DNA of 24,029 nt from an uncultured Oscillospiraceae bacterium (GTDB lineage Bacteria > Bacillota > Clostridia > Oscillospirales > Oscillospiraceae): assembly GCA_958436045.1 (NCBI GenBank), contig CAUBIP010000018.1, forward strand, positions 1 to 24,029. The letters are read 5' to 3'. Of this stretch, positions 1 through 7,772 are shown piece after piece. The translations under genes and the position numbers were made by a program. Below the pieces are notes generated by a model. The model was not told where the DNA came from. It saw nothing but the letters and a program-made list of their open reading frames with translations, and did no database searches. Every line of letters begins with the position of its first letter. Position 1 is the first letter of the stretch.

Positions 1-664
1 TATTGACCCAGGCGACCTGCACGGTAGCATCCGGGTTCGCCGCCTTCGCGCCTGCTGCCCATGCGTCGATGGCGCGGACAACAGAAGCCTGCGGCTGCGC
101 CGCGACAAAGCCGAGCTCATCGACATCGCTCATCAAGGCAGCTGCATAGCCGCACATGAAGATTGCTTCGATGTCCCAGCAGGTGAAGGAGCAATAGTTG
201 TCAGCAGACACGCCTTCAAACTGGGTGAAGTAAACATCGGGGTACTGCTGCGCCGCAGCGTTGACATTGACAGTAAAGCCGGAGGATGCACCGATAATTA
301 AGTTGCAGCCTTCATCAATAAGCTGCACGATGGTCGAGTCAGCTTCCGAGCCACCGTCGGGGATGGATTCCACAATAATCACCTGATCGTCCTTCAGGCC
401 CAGCTCCTTCTTGCTGCGCTCCATGGACTCTGCCATAGCCTGGTTCCAACCGCCGTCTGTAACGGTGTTGTTCAGCAGCATACCAATCTTCATCTTGCTG
501 TAGTCCGCTTCGCCAGAGCTGCCATCATTGCCGCCGTTCTGTGTGGTCCCAACGTCTCCATCACCTTGCGGTGCATCGGAACCCTGCTTGTCGGTCTCGC
601 CACAACCCGCAAACAAGCAGGCTACCATGGCGATCACCATTAGTAAAGCAATCAGTTTTTTCAT
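1..664 (-). CDS. BMP-family ABC transporter substrate-binding lipoprotein (C-terminus cut by window edge)
   Basis: I translated this from ATG at 664; 221 codons are present and the frame is still open at base 1, so the 3' end lies outside. The product would bind the ligand outside the membrane and deliver it to the permeases encoded upstream. Residues 1-20 are a lipoprotein signal (MKKLIALLMV start) ending in LFAG|C with Cys21 as the lipidation site. A low-complexity Gly/Asp/Ser/Asn linker follows (about 24-53), then the periplasmic-binding fold starting KIGMLLNNTVTDGGWNQAM, typical of the BMP/PnrA family (Med, TmpC, NupN). A GGGAGG site lies 7 bases before the start. It is the last visible gene of the transporter operon, 58 bp after the second permease. 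BMP proteins usually bind nucleosides, but other ligands occur in the family, so the ligand is open. Confidence 0.88.
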   Translation of the reverse strand, partial: MKKLIALLMVIAMVACLFAGCGETDKQGSDAPQGDGDVGTTQNGGNDGSSGEADYSKMKIGMLLNNTVTDGGWNQAMAESMERSKKELGLKDDQVIIVESIPDGGSEADSTIVQLIDEGCNLIIGASSGFTVNVNAAAQQYPDVYFTQFEGVSADNYCSFTCWDIEAIFMCGYAAALMSDVDELGFVAAQPQASVVRAIDAWAAGAKAANPDATVQVAWVN

Positions 665-685
665 TATTTTTCCTCCCATTTTAAT

Positions 686-714
686 ATTATATCATTTTGC
701 ACAGTGCAAAATAA
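686..714 (-). promoter_or_regulatory. Possible internal promoter and small hairpin before the lipoprotein gene
   Basis: On the minus strand an extended -10 (TGATATAAT, hexamer 686-691) lies in the 58-bp gap between permease and lipoprotein genes, with a poor -35 (TTATTT, 709-714) 17 bp upstream. A 7-bp perfect hairpin, TTTTGCA/TGCAAAA with a 3-nt loop (695-711), overlaps it. Either could raise lipoprotein dose over the membrane subunits, as is common for ABC importers. This rests on motif matching only. Confidence 0.35.
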
Positions 715-722
715 CGATAAGA

Positions 723-1649
723 TTACCGGTCTTCACGAGAATACGTTTTGCCAACCATAGCAGGACCCGACGAACGTTTCTTGAGGAAACCACCTGTTGT
801 AATAATCAGCACGATAATTGTGAAGATGTATGGCAGCATGTTCAGGAAGTAGCTGGAGATATTGACATCTGTCAGCTGGAGCCGCAGGCCCACAACCTGA
901 ATCAGGCCGAAAAGGAACGACCCGAATGCCGCCATCAACGGATTCCACGAGGCAAAGATGACCAATGCGCCCGCAATCCAACCTTTACCGGCTGTGATGT
1001 TATCTGTCCAGGACGGGGTGTAGCAAAGGGAAATGTACATACCGCCAAGGGCTGTGATCGCAGTACCAGCCATAACGTACAGATATCGCATCGCAGAAAC
1101 CTTGTAGCCCATCGCGTCCAGCGCGCCGGGGTTTTCACCCAGCGCCCGCAGTCGCATGCCGGGCCGAGTCTTGTAGATGTAGATAAACGCCAGGGGTACA
1201 AGGATATAAAGCGCATAGATTAAGATGTCTTGGCTAAAGAGAATCTCGCCCAGAACGGGGATACTTTTCAAGCCTGGGATTGCCGTCTTGGCAAAGGAGA
1301 CGGGCGTTGCAATACCTGCATATGCTTTGCCAATTGTACCGGATAGGCCCTGGCCAAAAATCACCATCGCCAGGCCGCAAACCGTCTGGTTTGCCTGAAG
1401 GGTGACCGTTAACAATGCATAGAGGAAGCCCAGCACCAAGCCAACCAAAATACAGGTCAGCAAAGCCACAAACAAGCTCTGTGAATTGACGGCCGCGATA
1501 TAACTCGTCGCCGCGCCAACCAGCATAACGCCCTCCAAGCCGAGGTTCATAATGCCAGAGCGCTGGGTGAAGATTTCACCGAGTGCACCGTAGAGCAGCG
1601 GCGCTGCAACTGCCAGCGAAGCAGCAATGACAGATACGATCCAATCCAT
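723..1649 (-). CDS. ABC transporter permease, second subunit (NupQ/YufQ-like)
   Basis: 308 aa, a membrane protein with about eight to ten hydrophobic segments, of the branched-chain/ribose-type permease superfamily (BPD_transp_2) that partners BMP lipoproteins. The N-terminus (GALGEIFTQRSGIMNLGLEG) carries the family hallmark sequence near the first membrane segments. The cytoplasmic loop with RALGENPGALDAMG (about 169-182) is the usual ATPase-contact region. The ATG at 1649 overlaps the stop of the first permease by one base (TAATG), and AGGAGGTG lies upstream, so the two are translationally coupled. Together with the other permease it forms the heterodimeric channel. Substrate by family: nucleosides, not provable here. 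Confidence 0.9.
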   Translation of the reverse strand: MDWIVSVIAASLAVAAPLLYGALGEIFTQRSGIMNLGLEGVMLVGAATSYIAAVNSQSLFVALLTCILVGLVLGFLYALLTVTLQANQTVCGLAMVIFGQGLSGTIGKAYAGIATPVSFAKTAIPGLKSIPVLGEILFSQDILIYALYILVPLAFIYIYKTRPGMRLRALGENPGALDAMGYKVSAMRYLYVMAGTAITALGGMYISLCYTPSWTDNITAGKGWIAGALVIFASWNPLMAAFGSFLFGLIQVVGLRLQLTDVNISSYFLNMLPYIFTIIVLIITTGGFLKKRSSGPAMVGKTYSREDR

Positions 1650-2731
1650 TATGCCTGCACCTCCTTCTTCCCCGTCTTGGCCTTTTTCGCGACCACCTTA
1701 TTTCGGATGAAGATCTCGCCGCCGAGGACACACAGCAGGATCAAGCCCTGCATCATTGTGACCATCTGCACTGGCACGTTCATGAGCTGCACGGAGAAGC
1801 TCCCCTGTGTCAACGCGCCAAATAGGAAAGATACAAGTAATATGGCAAATGGATTAAATTTGGATAAGTACGCGATGGTAATCGCCGTATAGCCAGCGCC
1901 ATTTGCAATAGCCGGCTTCAGGATACCGGAGGTGCCTGCGACGTAAGCCAAGCCAGCCAAGCCAGCCATGCCGCCGGAAATTGCCATAACAAAGATGATG
2001 TTCTTGTTGACGTCCAAGCCCGCATACCGCGCTGCCTTTTCGTTCATACCAATCACGCGGATCTGATACCCGCGGCTGGTATATTTATAGAAGAGGAAAA
2101 TCAGGACCGCCGCTAAAATCGCCCAGAAGAAGGCGGTATTGGCACGACCGAAAAAGGTGGACAAGCGTGTGTAGTCCGGGAAGGGTTTACAGAAAGGCAG
2201 GTTTGCAGCTGCCGGGTCGCGCCAAGCACCGTAGCACCAATAATCCAGCCACAGCAGGGCAATGTAGTTCATCATCAATGTGATAATAATCTCATTGACC
2301 TTCCAAAGCGATTTGGGAAGCACCGCGATGATGCCCCAAATTGCACCGGCCAGGAACGCGACCAGGAAGCAAAACGGGAAGACCGCCCACTGGGGCAGAC
2401 CGATATCGACATAGACAGCAAACGCCGTCGCAGCCCAGGCACCCATGGTGAACTGACCCTCGGCGCCGATGTTGCTGACGTTCATCTTGAACGTGACCGC
2501 AACGCCCAAGCCGCAGAGCATCAAGGGAATGGACTGCAGTAAGCTTTCTGCGATGTTCTTCGAGCTGCCAAATGCGCCGGAGAACATTTTCGCGAACGCC
2601 TTCATCGGGTTGATTTTCAAAGCGGCCAGCACCAAGCCACTGATGACGAAAGACAGCAGCACACAGACCACATAAACAGTCGGGGCCAACCATTTGGAAG
2701 TTTTATCTCGTTTATCAAAGCGTAATCTCAT
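1649..2731 (-). CDS. ABC transporter permease, first subunit (NupP/YufP-like)
   Basis: 360 aa. The N-terminus (KRDKTSKW) is cytoplasmic and is followed by a strongly hydrophobic first segment (TVYVVCVLLSFVISGLVL), then further membrane segments. The sequence NIGAEGQFTMGAWAATAF (about 86-103) matches the conserved NIGxEGQ motif of nucleoside/BMP-type permeases. The loop IRVIGMNEKAARYAGLD (about 225-241) is the EAA-like region that docks to the ATPase. The start codon overlaps the ATPase stop by four bases (ATGA at 2728-2731), so it is made from the same mRNA. Its length is normal for this subunit, which is longer than its partner in the family. Confidence 0.9.
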   Translation of the reverse strand: MRLRFDKRDKTSKWLAPTVYVVCVLLSFVISGLVLAALKINPMKAFAKMFSGAFGSSKNIAESLLQSIPLMLCGLGVAVTFKMNVSNIGAEGQFTMGAWAATAFAVYVDIGLPQWAVFPFCFLVAFLAGAIWGIIAVLPKSLWKVNEIIITLMMNYIALLWLDYWCYGAWRDPAAANLPFCKPFPDYTRLSTFFGRANTAFFWAILAAVLIFLFYKYTSRGYQIRVIGMNEKAARYAGLDVNKNIIFVMAISGGMAGLAGLAYVAGTSGILKPAIANGAGYTAITIAYLSKFNPFAILLVSFLFGALTQGSFSVQLMNVPVQMVTMMQGLILLCVLGGEIFIRNKVVAKKAKTGKKEVQA

Positions 2732-4287
2732 TGCTCTGCACCCCCATTCACGCCGCTGGCTGCTTCCACATTGCCGACCATCAGATGGCCAATGTGGTCA
2801 TAACTTGCCTGTGTGACTTGTTCGGGGACATCCACGATACCGGTGATCTTGCCCTCAAAGAGGACAGCAATCCGATCCGACATTGTGAAGAGCTCTTCCA
2901 GATCCTCAGAGATCATTAAAATTGCCGCGCCGCGCTTGCGTTCCCGGAGCAAGATCTCATGGATTGCATTCGTCGCGCCGATATCAACACCGTGGACCGG
3001 ATAAGCGGCAACAATGACATCGGGACTGCCATTTACCTCGCGGGCCAGCAGCAGCTTCTGCAAATTGCCGCCGGACATCAGGCTGACCGGCCGCTGGATG
3101 CCAGCGTGCTTGATGGCGTGATTTTCAACAAAGCGATTCGTACGCTCTACAATTGCTTTCTGATTCAAAATACCGTGCTTGGAAATCTCCGGACTGGTGG
3201 AGTCCCGCAGGATGGCATTTTCTTTCATATTCATGGTGCCGACCAGGCCGACCAGCATCCGGTCCTCCGGGACGTAAGCAACGCCCTTGTCGATCAGCTT
3301 CCGCGGATGGGCATTGGTAACTTCTTCGCCCTCCAGGGAAATTGAGCCCTGGGTGACCGAGCGCAAGCCAGTGATCGCCTCGCACAGCTCTCGCTGCCCG
3401 TTGCCGGAAACGCCAGCGACGCCGAGAATCTCGCCATGATATAATTCAAGGTCAATGTTATCCAAAGCTTGGAGGCCCTTATCATTCTTTGCACAAACTT
3501 GCTCAAGCTTGAGTGCGCAGGATTTGGGGACATCAGGAACTTCGCGCGTCGAAGCAGCCATTTCCAGGCGCTTACCGACCATAACACTGACCAGATCGTC
3601 TTGATTTAAATCTTTATTCAGCATCGTCGCCACTGATTCGCCGCCGCGTAATACCGTAATGCGGTCAGCGTTCTCAATAACTTCGTACAGCTTGTGGGAA
3701 ATGAACAAGACGGCTTTCCCCTCGTCAGCTAGGCCACGCAGGTTCGCAAACAACGCACGAGATTCCTGCGGGGTCAAAACAGCGGTAGGTTCATCCAAGA
3801 TCAGGATCTCCGCACCGTTGAACAAGAGCTTGACAATTTCGACGCGCTGCTGTTCACCGACAGCAAGCTGCCAAATTTTCGCCTTCGGGTCGACCGGCAG
3901 ATTGAACTGTGTGGACAACTCCGTGATCCTGTCGTTCATTTCTTTCAAATTCAGCATGAATTTGCAGTTTTTGGACGGCATATAAATATTTTCAGCAACT
4001 GTTAGGGGTTCAATGAGCTTGAAGTGCTGGTGGACCATGCCGATCCCAAGATCCACAGCCGTTTTCGGACTCTTCAGCTCAATCTTTTCACCTTTAAAAA
4101 ACAATTCCCCTTCGTTGGGAGCATAAATACCGGTAAGCACATTCATCAATGTACTTTTGCCCGCACCGTTCTCGCCAAGCAAAGCATGCACTTCACCGGG
4201 ATACAGCGTGAGGTTTACCTTATTGTTTGCTACAACGCCAGGGAACCGTTTGGTGATGTTTTTCATCTCCAAAATAGGCTTTACCAT
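2728..4287 (-). CDS. ABC transporter ATP-binding protein with two nucleotide-binding domains (NupO/YufO-like)
   Basis: 519 aa, a tandem ATPase powering the two permeases. Domain 1 has Walker A GENGAGKST (38-46), Q-loop MVHQHFKL, signature LAVGEQQ (141-147) and Walker B ILILDEPTAVL (161-171). Domain 2 has a degenerate Walker A (GVAGVSGNGQREL), signature LMSGGNLQK and an altered Walker B (DVIVAAYPVHGVD) without the catalytic Glu, which is normal for the second half of sugar- and nucleoside-type ATPases. ATG at 4287 is preceded by AGGAGG at good spacing. It is the first gene of the transporter operon and starts 264 bp after the methyltransferase stop, past a strong hairpin. Confidence 0.93.
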   Translation of the reverse strand: MVKPILEMKNITKRFPGVVANNKVNLTLYPGEVHALLGENGAGKSTLMNVLTGIYAPNEGELFFKGEKIELKSPKTAVDLGIGMVHQHFKLIEPLTVAENIYMPSKNCKFMLNLKEMNDRITELSTQFNLPVDPKAKIWQLAVGEQQRVEIVKLLFNGAEILILDEPTAVLTPQESRALFANLRGLADEGKAVLFISHKLYEVIENADRITVLRGGESVATMLNKDLNQDDLVSVMVGKRLEMAASTREVPDVPKSCALKLEQVCAKNDKGLQALDNIDLELYHGEILGVAGVSGNGQRELCEAITGLRSVTQGSISLEGEEVTNAHPRKLIDKGVAYVPEDRMLVGLVGTMNMKENAILRDSTSPEISKHGILNQKAIVERTNRFVENHAIKHAGIQRPVSLMSGGNLQKLLLAREVNGSPDVIVAAYPVHGVDIGATNAIHEILLRERKRGAAILMISEDLEELFTMSDRIAVLFEGKITGIVDVPEQVTQASYDHIGHLMVGNVEAASGVNGGAEQ

Positions 4288-4326
4288 GTGTGTCCTCCTG
4301 TTGATTCTGCGTTCGCAATATATAGC

Positions 4327-4393
4327 ACGTAACCCACTTCACAAGTAAACGGATTTCGTGATCTATAAAACGCCTGACGAAGGGCGCTTTATA
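4327..4393 (-). promoter_or_regulatory. Leader of the ABC transporter operon: hairpin and possible promoter
   Basis: An 11-bp stem with one non-Watson-Crick pair (4364-4374 with 4383-4393, 8-nt loop) lies about 80 bp upstream of the ATPase start; read on the minus strand its second arm is U-rich (GGCGTTTTATA). Closer to the gene, at about 4300-4350, an extended -10-like TGCTATATA sits 18 bp after a weak TTACTT. Either the operon has its own weak promoter or the hairpin tunes read-through from the methyltransferase genes. I see no known riboswitch. Confidence 0.3.
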
Positions 4394-4483
4394 TACAACG
4401 AATAGCAAATCCAAAATATCTGACGGGATATTTTAAATCATTGCACAGGTTGCTGTCCATCGGACAGCGGGCATTGGGGGAAT

Positions 4484-4521
4484 CCGGATTGTATCGGGTC
4501 TCCCCACCCGATACAATCCGG
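4484..4521 (-). terminator. Strong hairpin between methyltransferase and transporter genes
   Basis: A perfect 16-bp stem (CCGGATTGTATCGGGT paired with its complement at 4506-4521) with a 6-nt loop, starting about 30 bp after the methyltransferase stop. On the minus strand it is not followed by a U-run (the sequence continues ATTCCCCC), although AAAA precedes it. It therefore fits a partial terminator or an mRNA-stabilising stem better than a classic intrinsic terminator. On the plus strand TTTT follows, but there is no plus-strand gene to end. Confidence 0.55.
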
Positions 4522-4550
4522 TTTTAGATAACGCTAATTCAGTTGAGAAA

Positions 4551-5996
4551 TTACAGGTTGATGGTCTTTCTCTCGTCAGCAACGAAGCCCATGTAGGTCT
4601 CGCCGAAGGCCTTGTCCAGAGGCATACCCATGTCGATGAGTTCGTTACGAACACGGTTGAACAGCTCGACATAGTGCGGCTTAGCCTGCAGCTTCTGCAG
4701 GTCGAAGCACTCGGTGAGGGACTGGCCCTTGTCCGGGTGGCCCAGCTTTGCTTCGTACTTCGGCAGGATCTTCTTTGCCAGCTCGTTGGCATCCTTACGG
4801 GTCATGCCAGCGCAGGACTTGAAGACGTCGCCAACCCACCAGCACTCGACCGGCGTGATGTAGTCGGTGTAACGGCCGCCAGCAGCTCTGGGCTGGGTGG
4901 TCTTGGAAGCACCGGATACGCAGTGGTTCATCAGGCCGACAGCAGCTTCGTACATGAACATCTCCGTGCACGGACCGCCGGTCTCATTGACGATCTTGTT
5001 CCGCATGAAGCCAGTGTTACGGGAAATAGCCTGGATGGAAACGGAGTTCGCCCAGACAGCCTTACGGCCGCAGTTACCGAACAGCTGGATATCATAGCAG
5101 TAAGAAGAGGTGTAGTCGCACTGCATAACGGTCGGGATCAGCAGGTCGTTTGCGACGCAAGCCAGCGCAGCGCCTTCCGCAGGACCAGCATAGCCGCCGA
5201 TGTAAGAGAACGCGCCAACACGCAGCTTATGGCCATAGTTCAGGCCCTGGATGATACGATGGAAGTTAGAGAAGGTGCACTTCAGCTCAACCGGGCAAAG
5301 GGACATGGAAACGTTACCACGGCCAGCCAGCTCGGGAGCGCCGCCCATGTGACCAAACTCGGTGCAAGCGCCAGCAACGCCGGTGCAAGCCATGCCGGGA
5401 CGGCCAGCACGCCACAGGGCTTCCTTCTTCAGGTGGGACTCGTAGTTGCCCATCAGGGTCTCGTACGGGCTGCCGGAACGGATGGTGTGACCGAAAACAG
5501 TTGCCAGGGTCGGGCCATGCAGAACGTCGACCAGCTTCGGGTACTTAACAATACCCTGAACCAGGGGCAGGTAGTACTGCTCGGAGCAAACGATACCCAG
5601 GGAAGCGCACAGCAGCGGCTTGTAGGGATCTTCCGGACGACGCGGCTTCATGATGACCTGGTCCTGATCGGAACCGAGGATCAACTGATCGGGATAGTCA
5701 CGGATGGCTTCCAGCAGCTCATCTTCCGTAACGGTGATGACACGCTCTGTATCTTCGCAGTACATGCCGAGCTCCAGAGCCAGTTCCCAGCCAGCCTTGA
5801 AGAAGGTATCGGCCAGATCATCATCACAGTTGATGGGGTTTTCCATATCAAGGGTGCCGGCCAGGCCGTACTTCTTCAGAATGCCCTTGATGGTCTTCGG
5901 AATTCTCTTGGTATCCCATTCCTTCATGGGAAGGACTTCGCCGTTGTATGCCTTGTCCAAGCTTCTCAGCAGACGCTGCACTTTGATATTATACAT
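4551..5996 (-). CDS. MtmB-family corrinoid-dependent methyltransferase lacking pyrrolysine
   Basis: 481 aa; resembles monomethylamine:corrinoid methyltransferase MtmB of methanogens (about 458 aa) along its whole length. From memory of Methanosarcina MtmB I can match FFKAGWELALELGMYCEDTE (65-84), TEDELLEAI (90-98), SPYE (176-179), AGRPGM (197-202), IGGYAG (266-271) and GPCTEM (341-346). In MtmB, GRPGMGV is followed by pyrrolysine (UAG, residue 202); here GRPGMAC is followed by Thr205 (codon ACC at 5382-5384). A roughly 12-residue insertion follows before the shared GNVS. No in-frame UAG exists. The enzyme should pass a methyl group from a substrate to the Co(I) corrinoid protein encoded just upstream (43-bp gap). 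AAGGAG precedes the ATG. Without Pyl, an amine mechanism like MtmB's is unlikely, so the substrate is unknown; by analogy with non-Pyl MttB relatives (MtgB on glycine betaine) another methylated compound is plausible. Confidence 0.88.
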   Translation of the reverse strand: MYNIKVQRLLRSLDKAYNGEVLPMKEWDTKRIPKTIKGILKKYGLAGTLDMENPINCDDDLADTFFKAGWELALELGMYCEDTERVITVTEDELLEAIRDYPDQLILGSDQDQVIMKPRRPEDPYKPLLCASLGIVCSEQYYLPLVQGIVKYPKLVDVLHGPTLATVFGHTIRSGSPYETLMGNYESHLKKEALWRAGRPGMACTGVAGACTEFGHMGGAPELAGRGNVSMSLCPVELKCTFSNFHRIIQGLNYGHKLRVGAFSYIGGYAGPAEGAALACVANDLLIPTVMQCDYTSSYCYDIQLFGNCGRKAVWANSVSIQAISRNTGFMRNKIVNETGGPCTEMFMYEAAVGLMNHCVSGASKTTQPRAAGGRYTDYITPVECWWVGDVFKSCAGMTRKDANELAKKILPKYEAKLGHPDKGQSLTECFDLQKLQAKPHYVELFNRVRNELIDMGMPLDKAFGETYMGFVADERKTINL

Positions 5997-6039
5997 AGTT
6001 GATAATTCTCCTTACAAATGAGTTAGCGTTTTGATGTAA

Positions 6040-6735
6040 TTAAGCCTCAGAGTCGATAATGATGATGGGATCTGCACCGGGGTTGCCCTTAGCCATCAGT
6101 TGCTTGCAGAGCTCGACGCAGTCGAAAGCGGTACGGGACCAGCCATCAGCGCCGACCTTGGTCGCAAATTCAATCGTAACAGGGCCGCCGCCGAGGATGT
6201 AGAAGAAGTCGCCACGATGGCCGGTATCACGGATGAACTTCAGGGTATCGTCCATGAAGGGCAGGGAGGTGGTCAGCAGGGTGGACATAGCAACGATGTC
6301 AGCGTTGAGCTCCAGAGCGGTGTCATAGAACTTCTTGACAGGGACGTCGATGCCCAGGTCATGGACTTCGAAGCCGTTGCAAGCCAGCAGAGCAGAGCAA
6401 ACGTTCTTGCCGATGTCATGAACGTCGCCCTTGGCCTGACCGATAACGATAACGCCAGCCTTCGCATTGGCGTCGCCGCTCTTGGAGATCTGGTCAAAGA
6501 TAACTTCGTTGACTGCGGTCATCGCGTCGCCAGCCAGAACCAGCTCGGGCAGGAACGCATCGCCGTTGTTGTAGTCTTCGGAGATCTTGTCCATGCCGAC
6601 GCCGGCGCCCTTGTTCAGGACGGTCATCGGGTCCAGACCCATTTCGAATGCCTTGTTAACCAGTTCGACAGCTTCGTCTTCGTCGCCATCAGCAATTGCT
6701 TCTGCGATTTTTGCCAAAATTTCTTCTTGTGTCAT
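6040..6735 (-). CDS. Methyltransferase cognate corrinoid protein (MtmC/MtbC/MttC family)
   Basis: 231 aa from the ATG at 6735, chosen because AGGAGG sits 8 bases upstream; an in-frame ATG at 6774 has no such site. Residues 1-90 form the helical cap domain (TQEEILAKIAEAIADGDEDE, then LPELVLAGDAM). Residues 91-231 are the B12-binding Rossmann domain with DVHDIG (104-109, His106 as lower cobalt ligand), S-T-L (151-153) and GGGP (182-185), the classic DxHxxG-SxL-GG set. It carries a methyl-corrinoid between the methyltransferase encoded next and a second methyltransferase not found here. It is the first gene of the two-gene operon. The cap and length match the MtmC/MtbC/MttC class; the sequence alone does not separate those three. 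Confidence 0.93.
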   Translation of the reverse strand: MTQEEILAKIAEAIADGDEDEAVELVNKAFEMGLDPMTVLNKGAGVGMDKISEDYNNGDAFLPELVLAGDAMTAVNEVIFDQISKSGDANAKAGVIVIGQAKGDVHDIGKNVCSALLACNGFEVHDLGIDVPVKKFYDTALELNADIVAMSTLLTTSLPFMDDTLKFIRDTGHRGDFFYILGGGPVTIEFATKVGADGWSRTAFDCVELCKQLMAKGNPGADPIIIIDSEA

Positions 6736-7316
6736 GTTTGTTCCTCCTGATGTGTGAATGTATACTATTTGCAAGCCGATTTTTGCCTACGGGAAAATAC
6801 GGCTAATAAAACAAATTTGCATTCAACAGTATCGAATAGAAATTTCCATTCGACAGATTTCGTTCTTAAACTCACACCTGATTTACAAGTAAAATGATAA
6901 CACGATTTTTTTCAAATAGCAATGAATTTTTCAGCGAAAATGATTTTTTGGCACTATTGGCAAATTATCAAATCCCGCATTTGTGAATATCGCACTATAG
7001 TCTCCAGCTGTATTTGTCTGTCTCGCCAAATTATCGCGTCAGTTTTTGGTGGTTTTTATGCTCTTTCCCGGATGTTTTGCTTTGTATTACAAATTCATCC
7101 GCCAAATTTCCCAAATGCCGTCCGGCAAATCCGGACGATTTCCGCTGCTGTTTTGTGCACTTTTTTCGGTGAGTTTTTACAAAACTCCTTCCCAGTTGGT
7201 GGTCCGCTTTTGGTAGTCGTTTATCGTGTCTTGCTATTCCCTATCGGTGAATTTACAGTCGCTTTTCCGGCATTTTTTCATTCAAATCGTGAACACAGTC
7301 GTTGGACACACATGGT
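6736..7316. other. 581-bp gene-free, AT-rich intergenic region
   Basis: It separates cdd from the corrinoid/methyltransferase operon and is clearly T-rich on the plus strand compared with its GC-rich neighbours. It holds the candidate operator at 6812-6853 and a 7-bp hairpin (CGTCCGG/CCGGACG, 7119-7137). I looked for a cobalamin riboswitch (B12-box-like sequence) on the minus strand and did not see one. Open frames on the plus strand look like composition artefacts. No convincing terminator for the deoD-deoB-cdd operon is visible. Confidence 0.7.
6812..6853. promoter_or_regulatory. Candidate operator upstream of the corrinoid protein gene
   Basis: A 22-bp near-perfect palindrome (6832-6853, half site TCGAATAGAAA, one mismatched pair) is followed 27 bp away by a third copy of its half: GAAATTTCCATTCGA (6839-6853) and CAAATTTGCATTCAA (6812-6826) agree at 12 of 15 positions. 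It lies about 80-120 bp upstream of the start codon, where a regulator could act. No clear promoter hexamers were found nearby, so this is a sequence observation only. Confidence 0.4.
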
Positions 7317-7772
7317 TCAATCCGTATTTTTATTCGTTATCCATTCACTTTTGGGGATTTTCCCCAGCGCGGCTGCAGAAAACGTGGCGGGCAACAACCG
7401 CGAAAGTGGCACACATTGCGGCGCGCCACTCCCGTCCCAGAGGTAAACCGGGAAATCCGGACCGCAAAACTCTGCCAACACCTGCCGGCAGATGCCGCAT
7501 GGTGAGCACACAGCTTGGATCGGCCCGGCTGGCCCGCCGACGACAGCCATCGCCCGAAAGCTGCGGCAGCCCTGGCTGACCGCATAAAACAGCGCCGTCC
7601 GCTCCGCGCAGTTCGTCGCGCCAAAGGACACATTTTCCACGTTGCAGCCGGTGTAAACAACGCCGTCAGCGCCCAGGAGCGCCGCACCGACGCAGAAATG
7701 CGAATACGGCGCGTATGCGTTCTCTCGGACCCAGAGGGCAGCTTGGAGCAGAGTCTCTGCCTGCGGTTTCAT
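7317..7772 (-). CDS. cdd: Cytidine deaminase
   Basis: 151 aa. It deaminates cytidine and deoxycytidine to uridine and deoxyuridine in pyrimidine salvage. The zinc site is complete: CAE at 55-57 (Cys ligand plus catalytic Glu57) and PCGIC at 91-95 (Cys92, Cys95). SHFCVGAALLG near residue 24 and TGCNVENVSFG (41-51) are the usual substrate-pocket sequences. It has roughly 15-20 extra C-terminal residues relative to the compact homotetrameric enzymes of about 130-136 aa. The ATG overlaps the deoB stop by four bases (ATGA), making it the last gene of the nucleoside operon. Confidence 0.95.
   Translation of the reverse strand: MKPQAETLLQAALWVRENAYAPYSHFCVGAALLGADGVVYTGCNVENVSFGATNCAERTALFYAVSQGCRSFRAMAVVGGPAGPIQAVCSPCGICRQVLAEFCGPDFPVYLWDGSGAPQCVPLSRLLPATFSAAALGKIPKSEWITNKNTD

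Noticed and set aside
5382..5384. Possible pyrrolysine codon in the MtmB homologue
   Set aside because: The codon is ACC (Thr), and there is no in-frame UAG anywhere in the gene; the stop is TAA.
6736..6900. Cobalamin riboswitch upstream of the corrinoid protein
   Set aside because: I looked for B12-box-like sequence and the usual stem set on the minus strand and found none.
6922..7446. A 174-codon open frame on the plus strand in the AT-rich gap
   Set aside because: It has no recognisable family features, lacks a ribosome binding site, is dominated by Phe/Ile/Cys as expected of T-rich DNA, and runs into the well-supported cdd gene on the other strand.
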